The notes below the pieces were generated by a model. The model did not search any database. It had not been told where the DNA came from and saw nothing but the letters and a program-made list of their open reading frames with translations. This document shows positions 27,601 through 36,454 of a stretch of DNA of 64,000 nt, in pieces. The DNA comes from JAHDCJ01 sp039028895. Lineage in GTDB: Bacteria; Bacteroidota; Bacteroidia; Chitinophagales; Saprospiraceae. Location: positions 258,900 to 322,899 of the forward strand of contig JBCCHF010000001.1 of assembly GCA_039028895.1 (NCBI GenBank), written 5' to 3'. Numbering within the stretch: position 1 is the first letter of the stretch; each line of letters starts with the position of its first letter. The translations under genes and the position numbers were made by a program.

Positions 27601-30600
27601 GCAACAGGTTCGATTGCCCTGAATATTACATTTGGAGGCACTCCTCCTTTTACGTTTGAATGGAGTGGAGGAGCCGGAACTGATCAAAATCCTTCTGGCT
27701 TGACTGCCGGCATTTACACAGTCAGCATTACAGATGCCAATATGTGCCTCGATACGAGAACCGCAGAAATTACTGAACCACCTCAATTAACAGCATCCGC
27801 TACAGGCAGTGACCTGGATTGTATCGGTCAACAATCCGGCATGATCAGTCTTTCTGTTGGTGGAGGCACGCCACCATATTCCTACCAATGGGACAACGGA
27901 GCAGGCACCGACCAGAATCCGGATGGATTGCCAGCAGGTACTTTTACAGTTACTGTTACAGATGGGAACACCTGTACTGTAACAACCAATGCTACAATTG
28001 AACCACCTATGGACGCACCACAAGTGACCGTAAGCAGTCCCCAAAATCCGGGTGGAACGAATATTAGTTGTAATGGTGCGGCAGATGGTTCCGCTACAGC
28101 TTCTGCATCAGACGGAACGCCCCCTTACACCTTCATGTGGAGCAATGGTGCAACAAGCGCTACAATAACAGGATTAGACGCACAGACTTATTCAGTTACC
28201 GTTTCAGATGCCAATGGTTGTGAAGTATTGGGTAATGTAAGCATCAACGAACCCGCTAGCCCCGTTGATTTAATGCTAAATAGTCCTACTTCACAAGGCG
28301 GAACAAATATCGCCTGCAATGGAGGAACCGACGGTTCAGCCACTGCAATAGCAACAGGCGGAATCGCACCTTATACTTACACATGGAGTAATGGCCAGAC
28401 TGGAACTTCTGCAACAGGACTTACCGCTGGCAGCTATACCATAACCGTAACAGACATCAATGGCTGCGATGAGACAGCCTCGGTGACCCTTACAGAACCA
28501 ATGACTCCGGTAGATCTTATTGTTTCCAGTGCCACATTTGAAAGCGGAACCAACATCAGTTGCTCAGGCGCTGCTGACGGTTCAGGAGTAGCAACTGTCT
28601 CAGGAGGCTCACCGCCATACACCTACATGTGGAGTAACGGGGTTACTGACAGCTCGATCTCCGGCCTTGGACCAGGATCATATTCCGTTACCGTAACAGA
28701 CATCAATGGCTGCGAAGAAACAGCAAATATCAGTTTAACTGAACCCACCGATCCAGTTGGAATAATCTTAGACAGTCCGACCTCGGATGGAGGTACCAAC
28801 ATCGCGTGTAATGGAGGAACTGAAGGATCTGCAAACGCTACTGTCACAGGCGGTTCGCCGCCTTACACTTATGCATGGAATAATGGAGCAACGGATACTT
28901 CCATCTCCGGACTTGGTGCAGGAACTTATGATTTCACAGTTACCGACGTGAATGGCTGTGAAGAAACGGCAAGCATCACTCTCACAGAGCCTGATGGTCC
29001 AGTTGACCTTATGCTGGATAGCCCGACTTCTCAAAGCGGAACTAACATCGCATGTAGCGGTGATACAGATGGAATTGCCACCGCGATTGTAAGCGGCGGC
29101 ACACCACCTTACGCCTATACATGGAGCGATGGACAAACCGTGGCATCTGCCACTGGCTTAGGAGCGGGCACATACGACATCACAGTTACAGATGTCAATG
29201 GCTGCGAAGAAACAGCCTCAGTAACCTTAACTGAACCAATGGAACCTGTAGACCTTATAGTTTCCAGTGCTACATTTGAAAGCGGAACCAATATCAGTTG
29301 CTCGGGTGCTGCTGACGGCTCAGGAGTTGCTACTGTATCAGGCGGCTCACCGCCATACACCTACGAATGGAGTAATGGAGAAACGGATAGTTCAATTTCC
29401 AACCTCGGTCCCGGAACTTATACTGTTACTGTAACTGACGTGAATGGGTGTGAAGAAACAGCTAACATTATCCTAACCGAACCTAGTAATCCTGTTGACC
29501 TCTTACTGGTTAGTCCAACCTCGCAGGGCGGAACCAATATCGCATGTAACGGAGGTACTGAAGGCTTAGCAGATGCAACAGTGACAGGTGGATCTCCACC
29601 ATACATCTACGAATGGAGTAACGGAGAAACAGATACTTCTATTTCCGGAATTGGTGCAGGAACTTACAACTTTACAGTTACCGACGTCAACGGATGCGAA
29701 GAAACCGCAAGTATTACCCTGACAGAGCCAGATGGTCCGGTTGACCTAATGCTAGATAGCCCAACTTCGCAAGGTGGCACAAACATAGACTGTACTGGCG
29801 AAACAGACGGTGTGGCAAATGCAAATGCGACTGGAGGCACACCGCCTTACACCTATACCTGGAGCGATGGCCAAACCAGTGCATCAGCAACCGGACTGGG
29901 AGCGGGTACATACGATATCACGGTTACAGATATTAATGGATGTGAAGAAACTGCCAGTATTACCCTGACAGAACCTTCGAATCCTATCGGTCTTGAGTTG
30001 GATAGTCCTGCTTCCCAGGGCGGTACTAATATCGATTGTACTGGTGCAGATACCGGAGTGGTCAATGCCATGCCTACAGGAGGTACACCACCTTACACTT
30101 TTATGTGGAGTGATGGGCAGACGGCAGCTTCAGCCAGCGGCTTGACAGCGGGAGACTATAGTGTTACTGTTTTGGACGTAAATGGTTGTGAAGTAATTGG
30201 AGATATCAGCCTTACAGAACCCGCAGAAGCTATTGAGATTATGATAGCTCCCATGCAAATCCCTTGCGGGGAAACTGAAACCGGCTCCATTGATATAACA
30301 GTAACAGGAGGAACACCTCCATACGATTATGAATGGTCTAATGGTATGTTTTCTGAAGATCTTACAGACCTTCCTCCGGGAACGTATTCGGTAACGGTAA
30401 CTGACCTGAATAATTGTACTGTCGAGGCAGAAGTCACTATCGCTATTATCGGTGTCCCGGAACTCGACCTATTTAGCCCTATAAAACCAAATGGATTTAA
30501 CATTGGCTCCTATCTTGGTAGTGATGGAGAAATCGATCTTACCGTCATGGGCGGAGAAGCACCGTTTACTTTTGATTGGTCAAATGGGGAAACCTCCGAA

Positions 30601-30963
30601 GATCTATCCGGGTTAACAGCTGGCATCTATGCCGTAACAGTCACTGACAGCAATGGTTGTGAAGTGTCCGGATCAATCGAACTCATCGAACCCACCGACC
30701 TCGCCATACCGAATGCCATTTCACCTAATGGAGATGGCGAAAATGATACTTTTGTCGTAATCGGCTTAAATGCATTTGACACCAATGAGTTTGAAGTTGT
30801 TAACCGATGGGGGAACTCCGTTTTTAAAGTCAGAAATTACAACAACACATGGAACGGTGTAAACAACAACGGCGAGCCGCTGCCGGACGGGACCTATTTT
30901 ATTAGACTTGACCTTGATAACGGGACAGTGATTTTAACAGGTTTTGTTGACATCCGTCGTTAA
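24670..30963 (+). CDS. SprB-repeat surface adhesin with gliding-motility (type B) C-terminal domain
   Basis: A protein of 2,097 residues from the ATG at 24670, which begins a good signal peptide (MYYIRSLALILTCFSLIQG); a GTG at 24640 would only add a polar leader. The body is about 25 SprB modules with the core GGTPPYTYLWSNG ... GTYSVTVTDxNGC, each about 75-82 residues. The last 85 residues (AISPNGDGENDTF, VVNRWGNSVFKV, LPDGTYFIRL) are a CHU_C/type B sorting domain, so export is by T9SS. SprB of Flavobacterium is the mobile gliding adhesin and needs SprF. Here PorP/SprF and a PorE-like protein follow within 20 nt each, pointing to a dedicated export and anchoring unit. Gliding itself is not proven. 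Confidence 0.93.
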   Translation: MYYIRSLALILTCFSLIQGVIAQCDPVNPIILNATGGELLCNGDEDGMITLSVSGGTGPYVFLWDNLGGTDQNPSMLTAGVYTVTVTDAVLCTETASAEITQPPSKPSGTISSTDVSCFGVCDGSATVSPFGGTSATGQYSYLWDTGETTQSVSGICPGIHGVTITDDNGCSTGVPYIVPFPPNLIAVLTPSDVDCNGNATGSVTLQINFGGTPPFTFLWDNGSTDQNPTGLSAGTAVVTITDANGCSWIRQTDVDEPNPLIGTASDDFIDCAPTSSGTINLSVIGGTPPYSFLWSTGATTQDLSGVGFDIYAVSITDSNGCMAFDIGEVFGPEGFPMVVVNGNPESCPGAADGDATANPFDGSPPYSYLWSNGATTTTITGLAAGQYDVTITDDLFCETTGSVTISSAPAITLDFDPSMFGGGFNLACEGDDNGTLTVTPTGGTPPYTYSWATGQTVGSLSMLTFGTYSVTVTDNLGCSGEGSFTMTQPANKPSATVSTTDVTCFGVCDGSATASPFGGTVSGEYGFLWDTGETTAMVTGLCPGIHGVTISDDNGCSTGVPVFIPFPPNLITDIIPTDVSCNGGADGSIMMTITFGGTPPFTYLWSNGDTNEDPTGLTPGTYDVTITDSNNCPWVRQTTIGEPTTLNASTIGDDVDCSPGATGTISLSSSGGTPPYSFLWSTGATDQDLSGIGIGIYSVTVTDSNGCTTTSIGEIIGPEGSPTVSITAVNSDGGFNISCNGASDGSATANASDGMPPYTYLWSNGETTSTVNGLDAGPISVTVSDANNCMSSSTLTLDEPPIIDITWNPTTFNGGFNLACEGDDDGILTANPSGGNPPYSYLWETGETVNTLSMLSAGTYAITISDMLGCTFTDSFTMTQPNSQPSATVVTTDVSCFGTCDGTATASPFGGTVSGAYGFLWDTGETTAMVTGLCPGIHGVTITDDNGCSTGVPVNIPFPANLMVDLTPANVECNGEATGSIALNITFGGTPPFTFEWSGGAGTDQNPSGLTAGIYTVSITDANMCLDTRTAEITEPPQLTASATGSDLDCIGQQSGMISLSVGGGTPPYSYQWDNGAGTDQNPDGLPAGTFTVTVTDGNTCTVTTNATIEPPMDAPQVTVSSPQNPGGTNISCNGAADGSATASASDGTPPYTFMWSNGATSATITGLDAQTYSVTVSDANGCEVLGNVSINEPASPVDLMLNSPTSQGGTNIACNGGTDGSATAIATGGIAPYTYTWSNGQTGTSATGLTAGSYTITVTDINGCDETASVTLTEPMTPVDLIVSSATFESGTNISCSGAADGSGVATVSGGSPPYTYMWSNGVTDSSISGLGPGSYSVTVTDINGCEETANISLTEPTDPVGIILDSPTSDGGTNIACNGGTEGSANATVTGGSPPYTYAWNNGATDTSISGLGAGTYDFTVTDVNGCEETASITLTEPDGPVDLMLDSPTSQSGTNIACSGDTDGIATAIVSGGTPPYAYTWSDGQTVASATGLGAGTYDITVTDVNGCEETASVTLTEPMEPVDLIVSSATFESGTNISCSGAADGSGVATVSGGSPPYTYEWSNGETDSSISNLGPGTYTVTVTDVNGCEETANIILTEPSNPVDLLLVSPTSQGGTNIACNGGTEGLADATVTGGSPPYIYEWSNGETDTSISGIGAGTYNFTVTDVNGCEETASITLTEPDGPVDLMLDSPTSQGGTNIDCTGETDGVANANATGGTPPYTYTWSDGQTSASATGLGAGTYDITVTDINGCEETASITLTEPSNPIGLELDSPASQGGTNIDCTGADTGVVNAMPTGGTPPYTFMWSDGQTAASASGLTAGDYSVTVLDVNGCEVIGDISLTEPAEAIEIMIAPMQIPCGETETGSIDITVTGGTPPYDYEWSNGMFSEDLTDLPPGTYSVTVTDLNNCTVEAEVTIAIIGVPELDLFSPIKPNGFNIGSYLGSDGEIDLTVMGGEAPFTFDWSNGETSEDLSGLTAGIYAVTVTDSNGCEVSGSIELIEPTDLAIPNAISPNGDGENDTFVVIGLNAFDTNEFEVVNRWGNSVFKVRNYNNTWNGVNNNGEPLPDGTYFIRLDLDNGTVILTGFVDIRR
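24985..28500 (+). repeat. Higher-order SprB repeat, about 1.16-1.18 kb period
   Basis: A block of five SprB modules recurs in the same order. Its first module (TTDVSCFGVCDG ... YGFLWDTGETT ... CPGIHGVTITDDNGCSTGVP) starts at 24985, 26146 and 27322, that is 1,161 bp and 1,176 bp apart. The third block passes into a different module type after four modules. Confidence 0.85.
28255..30230 (+). repeat. 246-bp SprB modules in a three-module (738-bp) super-repeat
   Basis: Modules beginning PVDLMLxSPTSQGGTNIxC are each about 82 residues. A module beginning DLIVSSATFESGTNISCSG occurs at 28510 and again at 29248, exactly 738 bp apart, with its neighbours in the same order, so three modules were duplicated together. 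Confidence 0.8.
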
Positions 30964-30983
30964 TCCAAATTGAAATAACAACC

Positions 30984-31922
30984 ATGAAAAGCAATCCAAT
31001 CATGAGAATATTTTTGCTGATCGTAATTAGCTTGTCTGCCTGGAGTTTCTGTTCAGGGCAGCAGGAAGCCATGGTGAGCCAATATCTATTTAACGGTTTG
31101 TATATCAATCCGGCCTATGCAGGGAGTCACCCTTACGCTACGGCATCAGCTATTGTCAGAAAACAATGGGTAGGTATTGAAGGCGCTCCGTTTTCGCAGT
31201 TCGTGAGCTACGAGGGACCGATAAAAGCAACTAATATGGGCCTCGGATTTATGGGGACCAATGACCATATCGGCGTCACCTACCGAACAGAATTATTCGC
31301 TAATTATGCTTATCACCTAGAGCTGGGGAAACAACGCCTGTCGCTGGGTATAAGGGCCGGAGGCTCTCTCTATTCAGCCAAACTTGCAGACCTCGTTTAT
31401 TGGGATCCTGACGATGTGGTATTTCAAGAGAACATAGGGACTACCTTTGTGCCTAACTTCGGGTTTGGAGCCTATTTTTATGGGGAAAACTATTTTATTG
31501 GTGCCGCCATTCCTAATTTGATCAGCTTTAATCCTGACGAAAATTTCAGTATTAATATTGATAAAGATATTCATCTGGTCAGGCATCTTTATGTAAATGC
31601 CGGTGTGGTACTTACAGCAAGTGAGTATTTCAAGATATATCCTTCATTCCTGTTAAAATACGCCAAGAACACACCCTTATCTGCTGACTTCAACGTCATG
31701 ACGCTAATCGGAAACCTTGTTTGGTTGGGTGGTTCTTATCGAACTGGAGATGCAATAATCGCTATGACAGGGTACCAGATAACAAAAAATATCAGACTTG
31801 GTTATGCTTACGATTACGCTGTTAATCCGCTAAGTGATTACACCAGTGGCACACACGAAGTCAGTCTAGGCTTTGATATTGGTAAAGAGGCTTTAAAAAT
31901 AAAGAGCCCTCGATTCTTTTAG
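30984..31922 (+). CDS. PorP/SprF family type IX secretion membrane protein
   Basis: A protein of 312 residues with a signal peptide (about 1-26) and the PorP/SprF opening after it: QEAMVSQYLFNGLYINPAYAGS. The rest is an outer-membrane beta-barrel pattern of alternating strands (YRTELFANYAYHLELG, FGAYFYGENYFIGAAIPNL, KNIRLGYAYDYAVNPLSDY) ending in HEVSLGFDIG. In Flavobacterium, SprF is needed to export SprB; PorP binds T9SS components that attach to the cell surface. It starts 20 nt after the adhesin stop, so it is very likely the adhesin's partner. Confidence 0.93.
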   Translation: MKSNPIMRIFLLIVISLSAWSFCSGQQEAMVSQYLFNGLYINPAYAGSHPYATASAIVRKQWVGIEGAPFSQFVSYEGPIKATNMGLGFMGTNDHIGVTYRTELFANYAYHLELGKQRLSLGIRAGGSLYSAKLADLVYWDPDDVVFQENIGTTFVPNFGFGAYFYGENYFIGAAIPNLISFNPDENFSINIDKDIHLVRHLYVNAGVVLTASEYFKIYPSFLLKYAKNTPLSADFNVMTLIGNLVWLGGSYRTGDAIIAMTGYQITKNIRLGYAYDYAVNPLSDYTSGTHEVSLGFDIGKEALKIKSPRFF

Positions 31923-31939
31923 TCGACAAAGAAATATTC

Positions 31940-34165
31940 ATGAAACGATTTCTTCTATTTTCGCTTTCGCTAATCATACTGTCCGGTTGTTCAAAACTGA
32001 ACTATAAAACAGGTAACGACCTCTATAAACAGGAAGCCTATGCCTCTGCTATTCCTTATTTCCAAAAAGTAGTGGAACAGGAAGGTAATTCGGATGCCTA
32101 TTTCAAGCTTGCTGACAGCTATAATAAAGTCAATAATTACGAAGATGCTGAAGCTTGGTATGCCAAGATTATTGAGCTCGGTATCCAGGAACCTGAACAT
32201 ATTTTCCAGTATGCCCGGACTTTACAGAAAAATGGGAAATATGAAGAGGCCAAAATGTGGTATACCAACTATTCTGCCGTCGAGCCAAATGACGAACGTG
32301 TAAATATCGCGATGATGTTCCTTAACAACCTTGATGATTACCTGAAGCCGTCTTTCGAAATCGAAGTGAACCAATTGAGCATAAATTCTTCTTTGTCGGA
32401 TTTTGCCCCTTCATTTTATAAAGATGGCATCATCTATTGCTCCGAACAGGGCATGGAAACGGATAATAAATACAATAGAACGGGTAGACCATATGTCGAT
32501 ATGTATTATTCAAAATTTGGTCCTTCCGGTGATTTGCTTGAACCGGTATCTTTTCATTACAAGCTCAATACCGAATACCATGATGGACCGGCAGCTTATG
32601 ACAAATTTGGGAAAAAACTCTTCTTTACCAGGAGTAACTTGAAGAATAATAAATCCCTTGGCAAAAGTGGAGAGAAAGAAAATCACCTTCAGCTTTACGT
32701 TGTTGGAAAATCAGGTTCAGATTGGGGTACACCCCAATCATTTATTCACAATAGTAAAGAATACTCAACAGGACATGCCACACTAAGCGAAGACGGTAAG
32801 ACCCTTTATTTTATCTCAAACATGCCTGGCGGAAAAGGCGGCACAGACCTTTATAAAAGCACCGTTGACACAGATGGCAGGTGGACCACCCCTGAAAATC
32901 TGGGTGATCTACTCAATACACCAGGGGATGAAATGTTCCCGTTTTTTGTAACCAATGCAGACGGAGAAGTGTGGTTATACTTTGCCTCCGATGGAAGACC
33001 GGGGCTTGGCGGACTCGACATCTTTAAAACCAATTTCGATGGAACATCATGGACCCAACCTGAGATTTTGCCGGCTCCGATCAATAGTTCAAAAGACGAC
33101 TTTGGGATAATTACAGACGGTGAAGAATTTGCCGGTTATTTTTCTTCAAACCGAGCCAATAATGGCGAAATCGACAACCTCTACAAGTTTGGCGAAAAGC
33201 AAATCCATGTAAAAGGTCTGGTCGTCGATCAGGATAATGGAGCTCCACTTCCAGACGCAGAAGTTGGGCTCAGGTTTGAAGAGGAAGAGGAGGCCTCCCA
33301 ATTAGAGGTTAGTGATGAAGCACGCTTCCATTTTGACATGGGATGGAATGACAATGTAGACATTTCCGCATTCCTTAAAGATTACCTTCCGGAAAATGTA
33401 AACCTTGCCGGGGCAGAAGCCGTATCTGATACCATCAATATTATGCTTGAACTTTTAAAATTACAGGATATTGTCTTGATTGGGGTAACCAAAGATGCAA
33501 GGACCGGACGCCCTCTGGAAGGTACCGATGTTTCCCTGCTTGATGTTACAGCTAAACGTATGACAAATATTTTAAGTGGTGAAAATGGAGCGTTTCAATT
33601 CACTCTCAAAGGGGAAACTGATTTTCTTATTTCCGGCAAAAAGCCGAATTATTACCTTGACCGCAAATCATTATCTACAAAAGGACTAACTGCTCCTGAC
33701 ACTATATTCATTGAACTTAACCTGAACCGTTTTGAAATTCAAAAACCTATTGTACTTGAGAACATTTATTACGACTTTGACAAATCTTTTATTCGTCAGG
33801 ATGCCGCACCAGAACTCGACAAGCTGGCACAAATGCTACTTGACAATCCCGAAATCACAATCGAACTAATGTCTCACACTGACAGCAGAGCTTCCCATAA
33901 GTACAACCAACGACTTTCACAAAGAAGAGCTAATGCAGCGCTCAGTTACCTGGTCAAAAAGGGAATTGACAAGTCGAAAATTGTAGCAAAAGGTTATGGA
34001 GAACAAGCATTGTTGAATTATTGTACAGATGGTATTCCATGTTCAGAACTTGATCATCAGCGAAACCGTAGAACAGAGTTCAAGATCATTAAAGTGGATG
34101 AAACGATCCTTAGTGTACCAAGGGAAGATGTGCCAATTAATACAGGTCTCAGAGCAGAGGATTAA
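31940..34165 (+). CDS. PorE-like lipoprotein: TPR, PD40 propeller, carboxypeptidase-like and OmpA domains
   Basis: A protein of 741 residues with a lipoprotein signal (MKRFLLFSLSLIILSGC). Domains in order: TPR-like helices (about 25-135), a WD40-like PD40 propeller (about 145-420; ATLSEDGKTLYFISNMPGG, GEVWLYFASDGRPGLGGLD), two carboxypeptidase-regulatory-like beta-sandwiches (about 425-610) and a C-terminal OmpA domain (IYYDFDKSFIRQDAAPELD, SHTDSR, RRANAALSYLVKKGI), which binds peptidoglycan. This is the layout of PorE, which anchors T9SS partners to the cell wall. It starts 17 nt after the PorP gene. The stop codon overlaps by 4 nt the stop of the convergent TPR gene. Confidence 0.9.
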   Translation: MKRFLLFSLSLIILSGCSKLNYKTGNDLYKQEAYASAIPYFQKVVEQEGNSDAYFKLADSYNKVNNYEDAEAWYAKIIELGIQEPEHIFQYARTLQKNGKYEEAKMWYTNYSAVEPNDERVNIAMMFLNNLDDYLKPSFEIEVNQLSINSSLSDFAPSFYKDGIIYCSEQGMETDNKYNRTGRPYVDMYYSKFGPSGDLLEPVSFHYKLNTEYHDGPAAYDKFGKKLFFTRSNLKNNKSLGKSGEKENHLQLYVVGKSGSDWGTPQSFIHNSKEYSTGHATLSEDGKTLYFISNMPGGKGGTDLYKSTVDTDGRWTTPENLGDLLNTPGDEMFPFFVTNADGEVWLYFASDGRPGLGGLDIFKTNFDGTSWTQPEILPAPINSSKDDFGIITDGEEFAGYFSSNRANNGEIDNLYKFGEKQIHVKGLVVDQDNGAPLPDAEVGLRFEEEEEASQLEVSDEARFHFDMGWNDNVDISAFLKDYLPENVNLAGAEAVSDTINIMLELLKLQDIVLIGVTKDARTGRPLEGTDVSLLDVTAKRMTNILSGENGAFQFTLKGETDFLISGKKPNYYLDRKSLSTKGLTAPDTIFIELNLNRFEIQKPIVLENIYYDFDKSFIRQDAAPELDKLAQMLLDNPEITIELMSHTDSRASHKYNQRLSQRRANAALSYLVKKGIDKSKIVAKGYGEQALLNYCTDGIPCSELDHQRNRRTEFKIIKVDETILSVPREDVPINTGLRAED

Positions 34166-35640
34166 ATTTTGTAATCGTGTTTTTTGAGGACTTTATTGAA
34201 GCCTTCGTCATCACGGTAAGCTTTCACGAAAGGTATTTCGAAGATCATGCCCATGCTAATACCTTTTGATAACATGGAATCTACATTTTCGTAAAGCTGT
34301 TCACTATCCTTAATTGCAGCATAATAAATGACGCTAATAGCATAACTATTGCCTTGACCCGGATCTTTTTTGAAAACTTCGTCTAAGTGATACTTAGCTG
34401 AATCCATTTTTCCCATTCCAAGGTAACAATAGACAGAAAGACCATCGCCCATTGAGTGTTCAGGGAAAATTTCTGTGGCTTCTTTTGCGTAATGCAATCC
34501 TTCTCTAAACCTTTCATTCTGAATTAAATTAAAGGTCATATTGCCATAGAGATCTGGGTAATAAGGGTCGACTTCCAGACCGCGTTTGTACATTTCCATA
34601 GCTTGATCCATATTGCCCTGGTCGGCAAGGATATCCCCCCGCAGCCTGAACATGTACCCATTATCAGGATCAATCTCAAAGGCCTTATCGAATTTCTCAT
34701 CAGCCAGATCATGTTGCTCCATTCGCGTCAGGGCATTTCCCCAGCCTACAAATGAGGCTGAATATTCGTGATTGATTTGAGTCGCCCTTTCAAAATGCTC
34801 AATAGCAGATTCGTATGCTTTAATATTGAGGAACAGGTTGCCAAGATTGTGGTGGGCAAGGTGAAATTTGGTATCAAGCTCCAGGGCTTTTTCATAATTT
34901 TCCTGAGCTTTTTCATTATCGCCCTTTCGATCTTTATAAAAATTCCCCAGAAGAAGATAACCCCATTTCGACTCTTCATCTTTTTTGCGCACAATTTCGT
35001 GGAGCAGATCAAAGCAAACTTCCTCTTCAGCGTTATAGTAATAGTAAACGGCAAGCTGGTAGGCATCCGTAGTCAGCACGATCTTTTCCGCTATTTCCAG
35101 GATTAACGCTTCGAGAGTAGCTTCCAGATCATTATTCCTAATTGTCTTTTTGGCAGAATGCGGTTCATTACCACTAACTCTAAGGGTGAGATCAAGCTGA
35201 TCACCTAATCTTGTCAATTCACCAGTGATGACTTTGTTTGTAATGCCAAGGCTTTTGCGTAATTGGTGGGTAAAAGATTTGACCGAAAACCCTAGCCCCG
35301 CCAATTGAAGATCAAGTGATTCGATATTCGAACTGGAAGCAAATTCGTTTGTTTCTTTCAAGGTATTCCCTTTTCGCTTAATCTCCTGAACCTTGTCAAA
35401 TATCTTTGTCGCCAACACTCTCCCGTTATAGCCATTATCATTAAACTCCTTAGGCACCTGGAAAGCTTCAATCGTATATTTTTTATCGAAAAATTCTTTG
35501 GTCAGAATGATGGAAAGACTAATAATCAACAACCAGATTCCAGTCTTCAATATAATAGATGTGATGTTGGAAAACTGTTTCTCGAACCTCGATAACCGAT
35601 TCCGTTTCTTGCCTTTTGACATTTCCTCTTGCGCTTTCAT
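34162..35640 (-). CDS. TPR membrane protein, unknown role
   Basis: About 492 residues if started at the ATG at 35640 (MKAQEEMSKGKKRNRLSRFE); the frame is open to 35700 (512 residues) but that extension looks untypical. A basic N terminus precedes one membrane segment (TGIWLLIISLSIILTKEFF). The middle region (about 70-190, KIFDKVQEIKR ... ELTRLGDQLDLTLRV) looks like the FlgO/TolB-like domain found before TPRs in adenylate-cyclase-related proteins. At least six TPRs follow (FYKDRKGDNEKAQENYEKAL, YMFRLRGDILADQGNMDQAM). It probably faces the periplasm and mediates protein contacts. It converges on the PorE-like gene with a 4-nt overlap of stops. Confidence 0.8.
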   Translation of the reverse strand: MKAQEEMSKGKKRNRLSRFEKQFSNITSIILKTGIWLLIISLSIILTKEFFDKKYTIEAFQVPKEFNDNGYNGRVLATKIFDKVQEIKRKGNTLKETNEFASSSNIESLDLQLAGLGFSVKSFTHQLRKSLGITNKVITGELTRLGDQLDLTLRVSGNEPHSAKKTIRNNDLEATLEALILEIAEKIVLTTDAYQLAVYYYYNAEEEVCFDLLHEIVRKKDEESKWGYLLLGNFYKDRKGDNEKAQENYEKALELDTKFHLAHHNLGNLFLNIKAYESAIEHFERATQINHEYSASFVGWGNALTRMEQHDLADEKFDKAFEIDPDNGYMFRLRGDILADQGNMDQAMEMYKRGLEVDPYYPDLYGNMTFNLIQNERFREGLHYAKEATEIFPEHSMGDGLSVYCYLGMGKMDSAKYHLDEVFKKDPGQGNSYAISVIYYAAIKDSEQLYENVDSMLSKGISMGMIFEIPFVKAYRDDEGFNKVLKKHDYKI

Positions 35641-35778
35641 AATCATTCTAAAATATGAAGAAAATCTTAGAGTATGTTGGAGATTTGTTTTTGGATGCAA
35701 AAGAGGATGAATCCCTAAAATACTCTAAACAATGGTATCTGACGATATCTTTCAGCAGGGAATTTATATTTTCACCAA

Positions 35779-36432
35779 ATGAACACAACATTTATCTTTG
35801 ACATGGATGGCGTTATTATAGACTCCGAACCAATCCACCAGGCACTTGAGCATCAAATATTTGGTGAATTAGGGATCAATCTGAGTCATGACGAACTCCA
35901 GGCCTACGTTGGTACTTCTGCCAAAAACATGTGGGACGACCTGATAAAAAGGTTTAATCTTGATATCAAAAGAGACGATATCGTACTTGAATCAAGGGAA
36001 AGATACCAGGCGATCATCAGGCAAAAAACGGACCTGGAACCGATCGAAGGTGTAAGGGATCTGATGTACCAATTATTGGCAGAAAATTTCAAGTTATTAT
36101 TGGCATCTTCCGCTTCAAGGAGCAATATTAACCTGGTTCTTGAAAAATTTGGGATGACAGATCTTTTCAGTCATAAAATTTCAGGTGATGAATTGCCCAA
36201 TTCAAAACCGCACCCCGAAATTTTTCTTACTGCCGGCAAACTGGCAGGCACACCTCCTGATCAATGCGTGATCATTGAAGACTCTCGTAATGGGGTTCTG
36301 GCTGCCAAGGCCGCAGGGATGAAATGTATCGGTTATGCCAACCCGGGAAGCGGTAACCAGGACCTCAGTAATGCTGACCTGGTTATCTCCAAAATCTCGG
36401 ATTTAAGTCCTGCAATCATCCGTTCTTTGTAA
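35779..36432 (+). CDS. HAD-superfamily phosphatase/phosphomutase, beta-phosphoglucomutase-like
   Basis: A protein of 217 residues of HAD subfamily IA. Motif I is FDMDGVIIDSEP (nucleophile Asp8, acid/base Asp10), motif II is in LLLASSASRSN, the motif III Lys is in NSKPHPEIF, and motif IV is VIIEDSRNGVLAAKAAG. A helical cap lies between motifs I and II. The length and motifs fit beta-phosphoglucomutase or small sugar-phosphate phosphatases; the substrate cannot be told. It lies 22 nt upstream of the FMN glutamate-synthase-like gene and may share its transcript. Confidence 0.88.
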   Translation: MNTTFIFDMDGVIIDSEPIHQALEHQIFGELGINLSHDELQAYVGTSAKNMWDDLIKRFNLDIKRDDIVLESRERYQAIIRQKTDLEPIEGVRDLMYQLLAENFKLLLASSASRSNINLVLEKFGMTDLFSHKISGDELPNSKPHPEIFLTAGKLAGTPPDQCVIIEDSRNGVLAAKAAGMKCIGYANPGSGNQDLSNADLVISKISDLSPAIIRSL

Positions 36433-36454
36433 TTGAAAATTATTAATTTCCAGC

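Noticed and set aside
25197..30071. Many antisense open frames of 60-130 codons across the SprB-repeat gene
   Set aside because: They recur with the repeat period and mirror the composition of the coding strand; none has a start context, domain or conserved feature.
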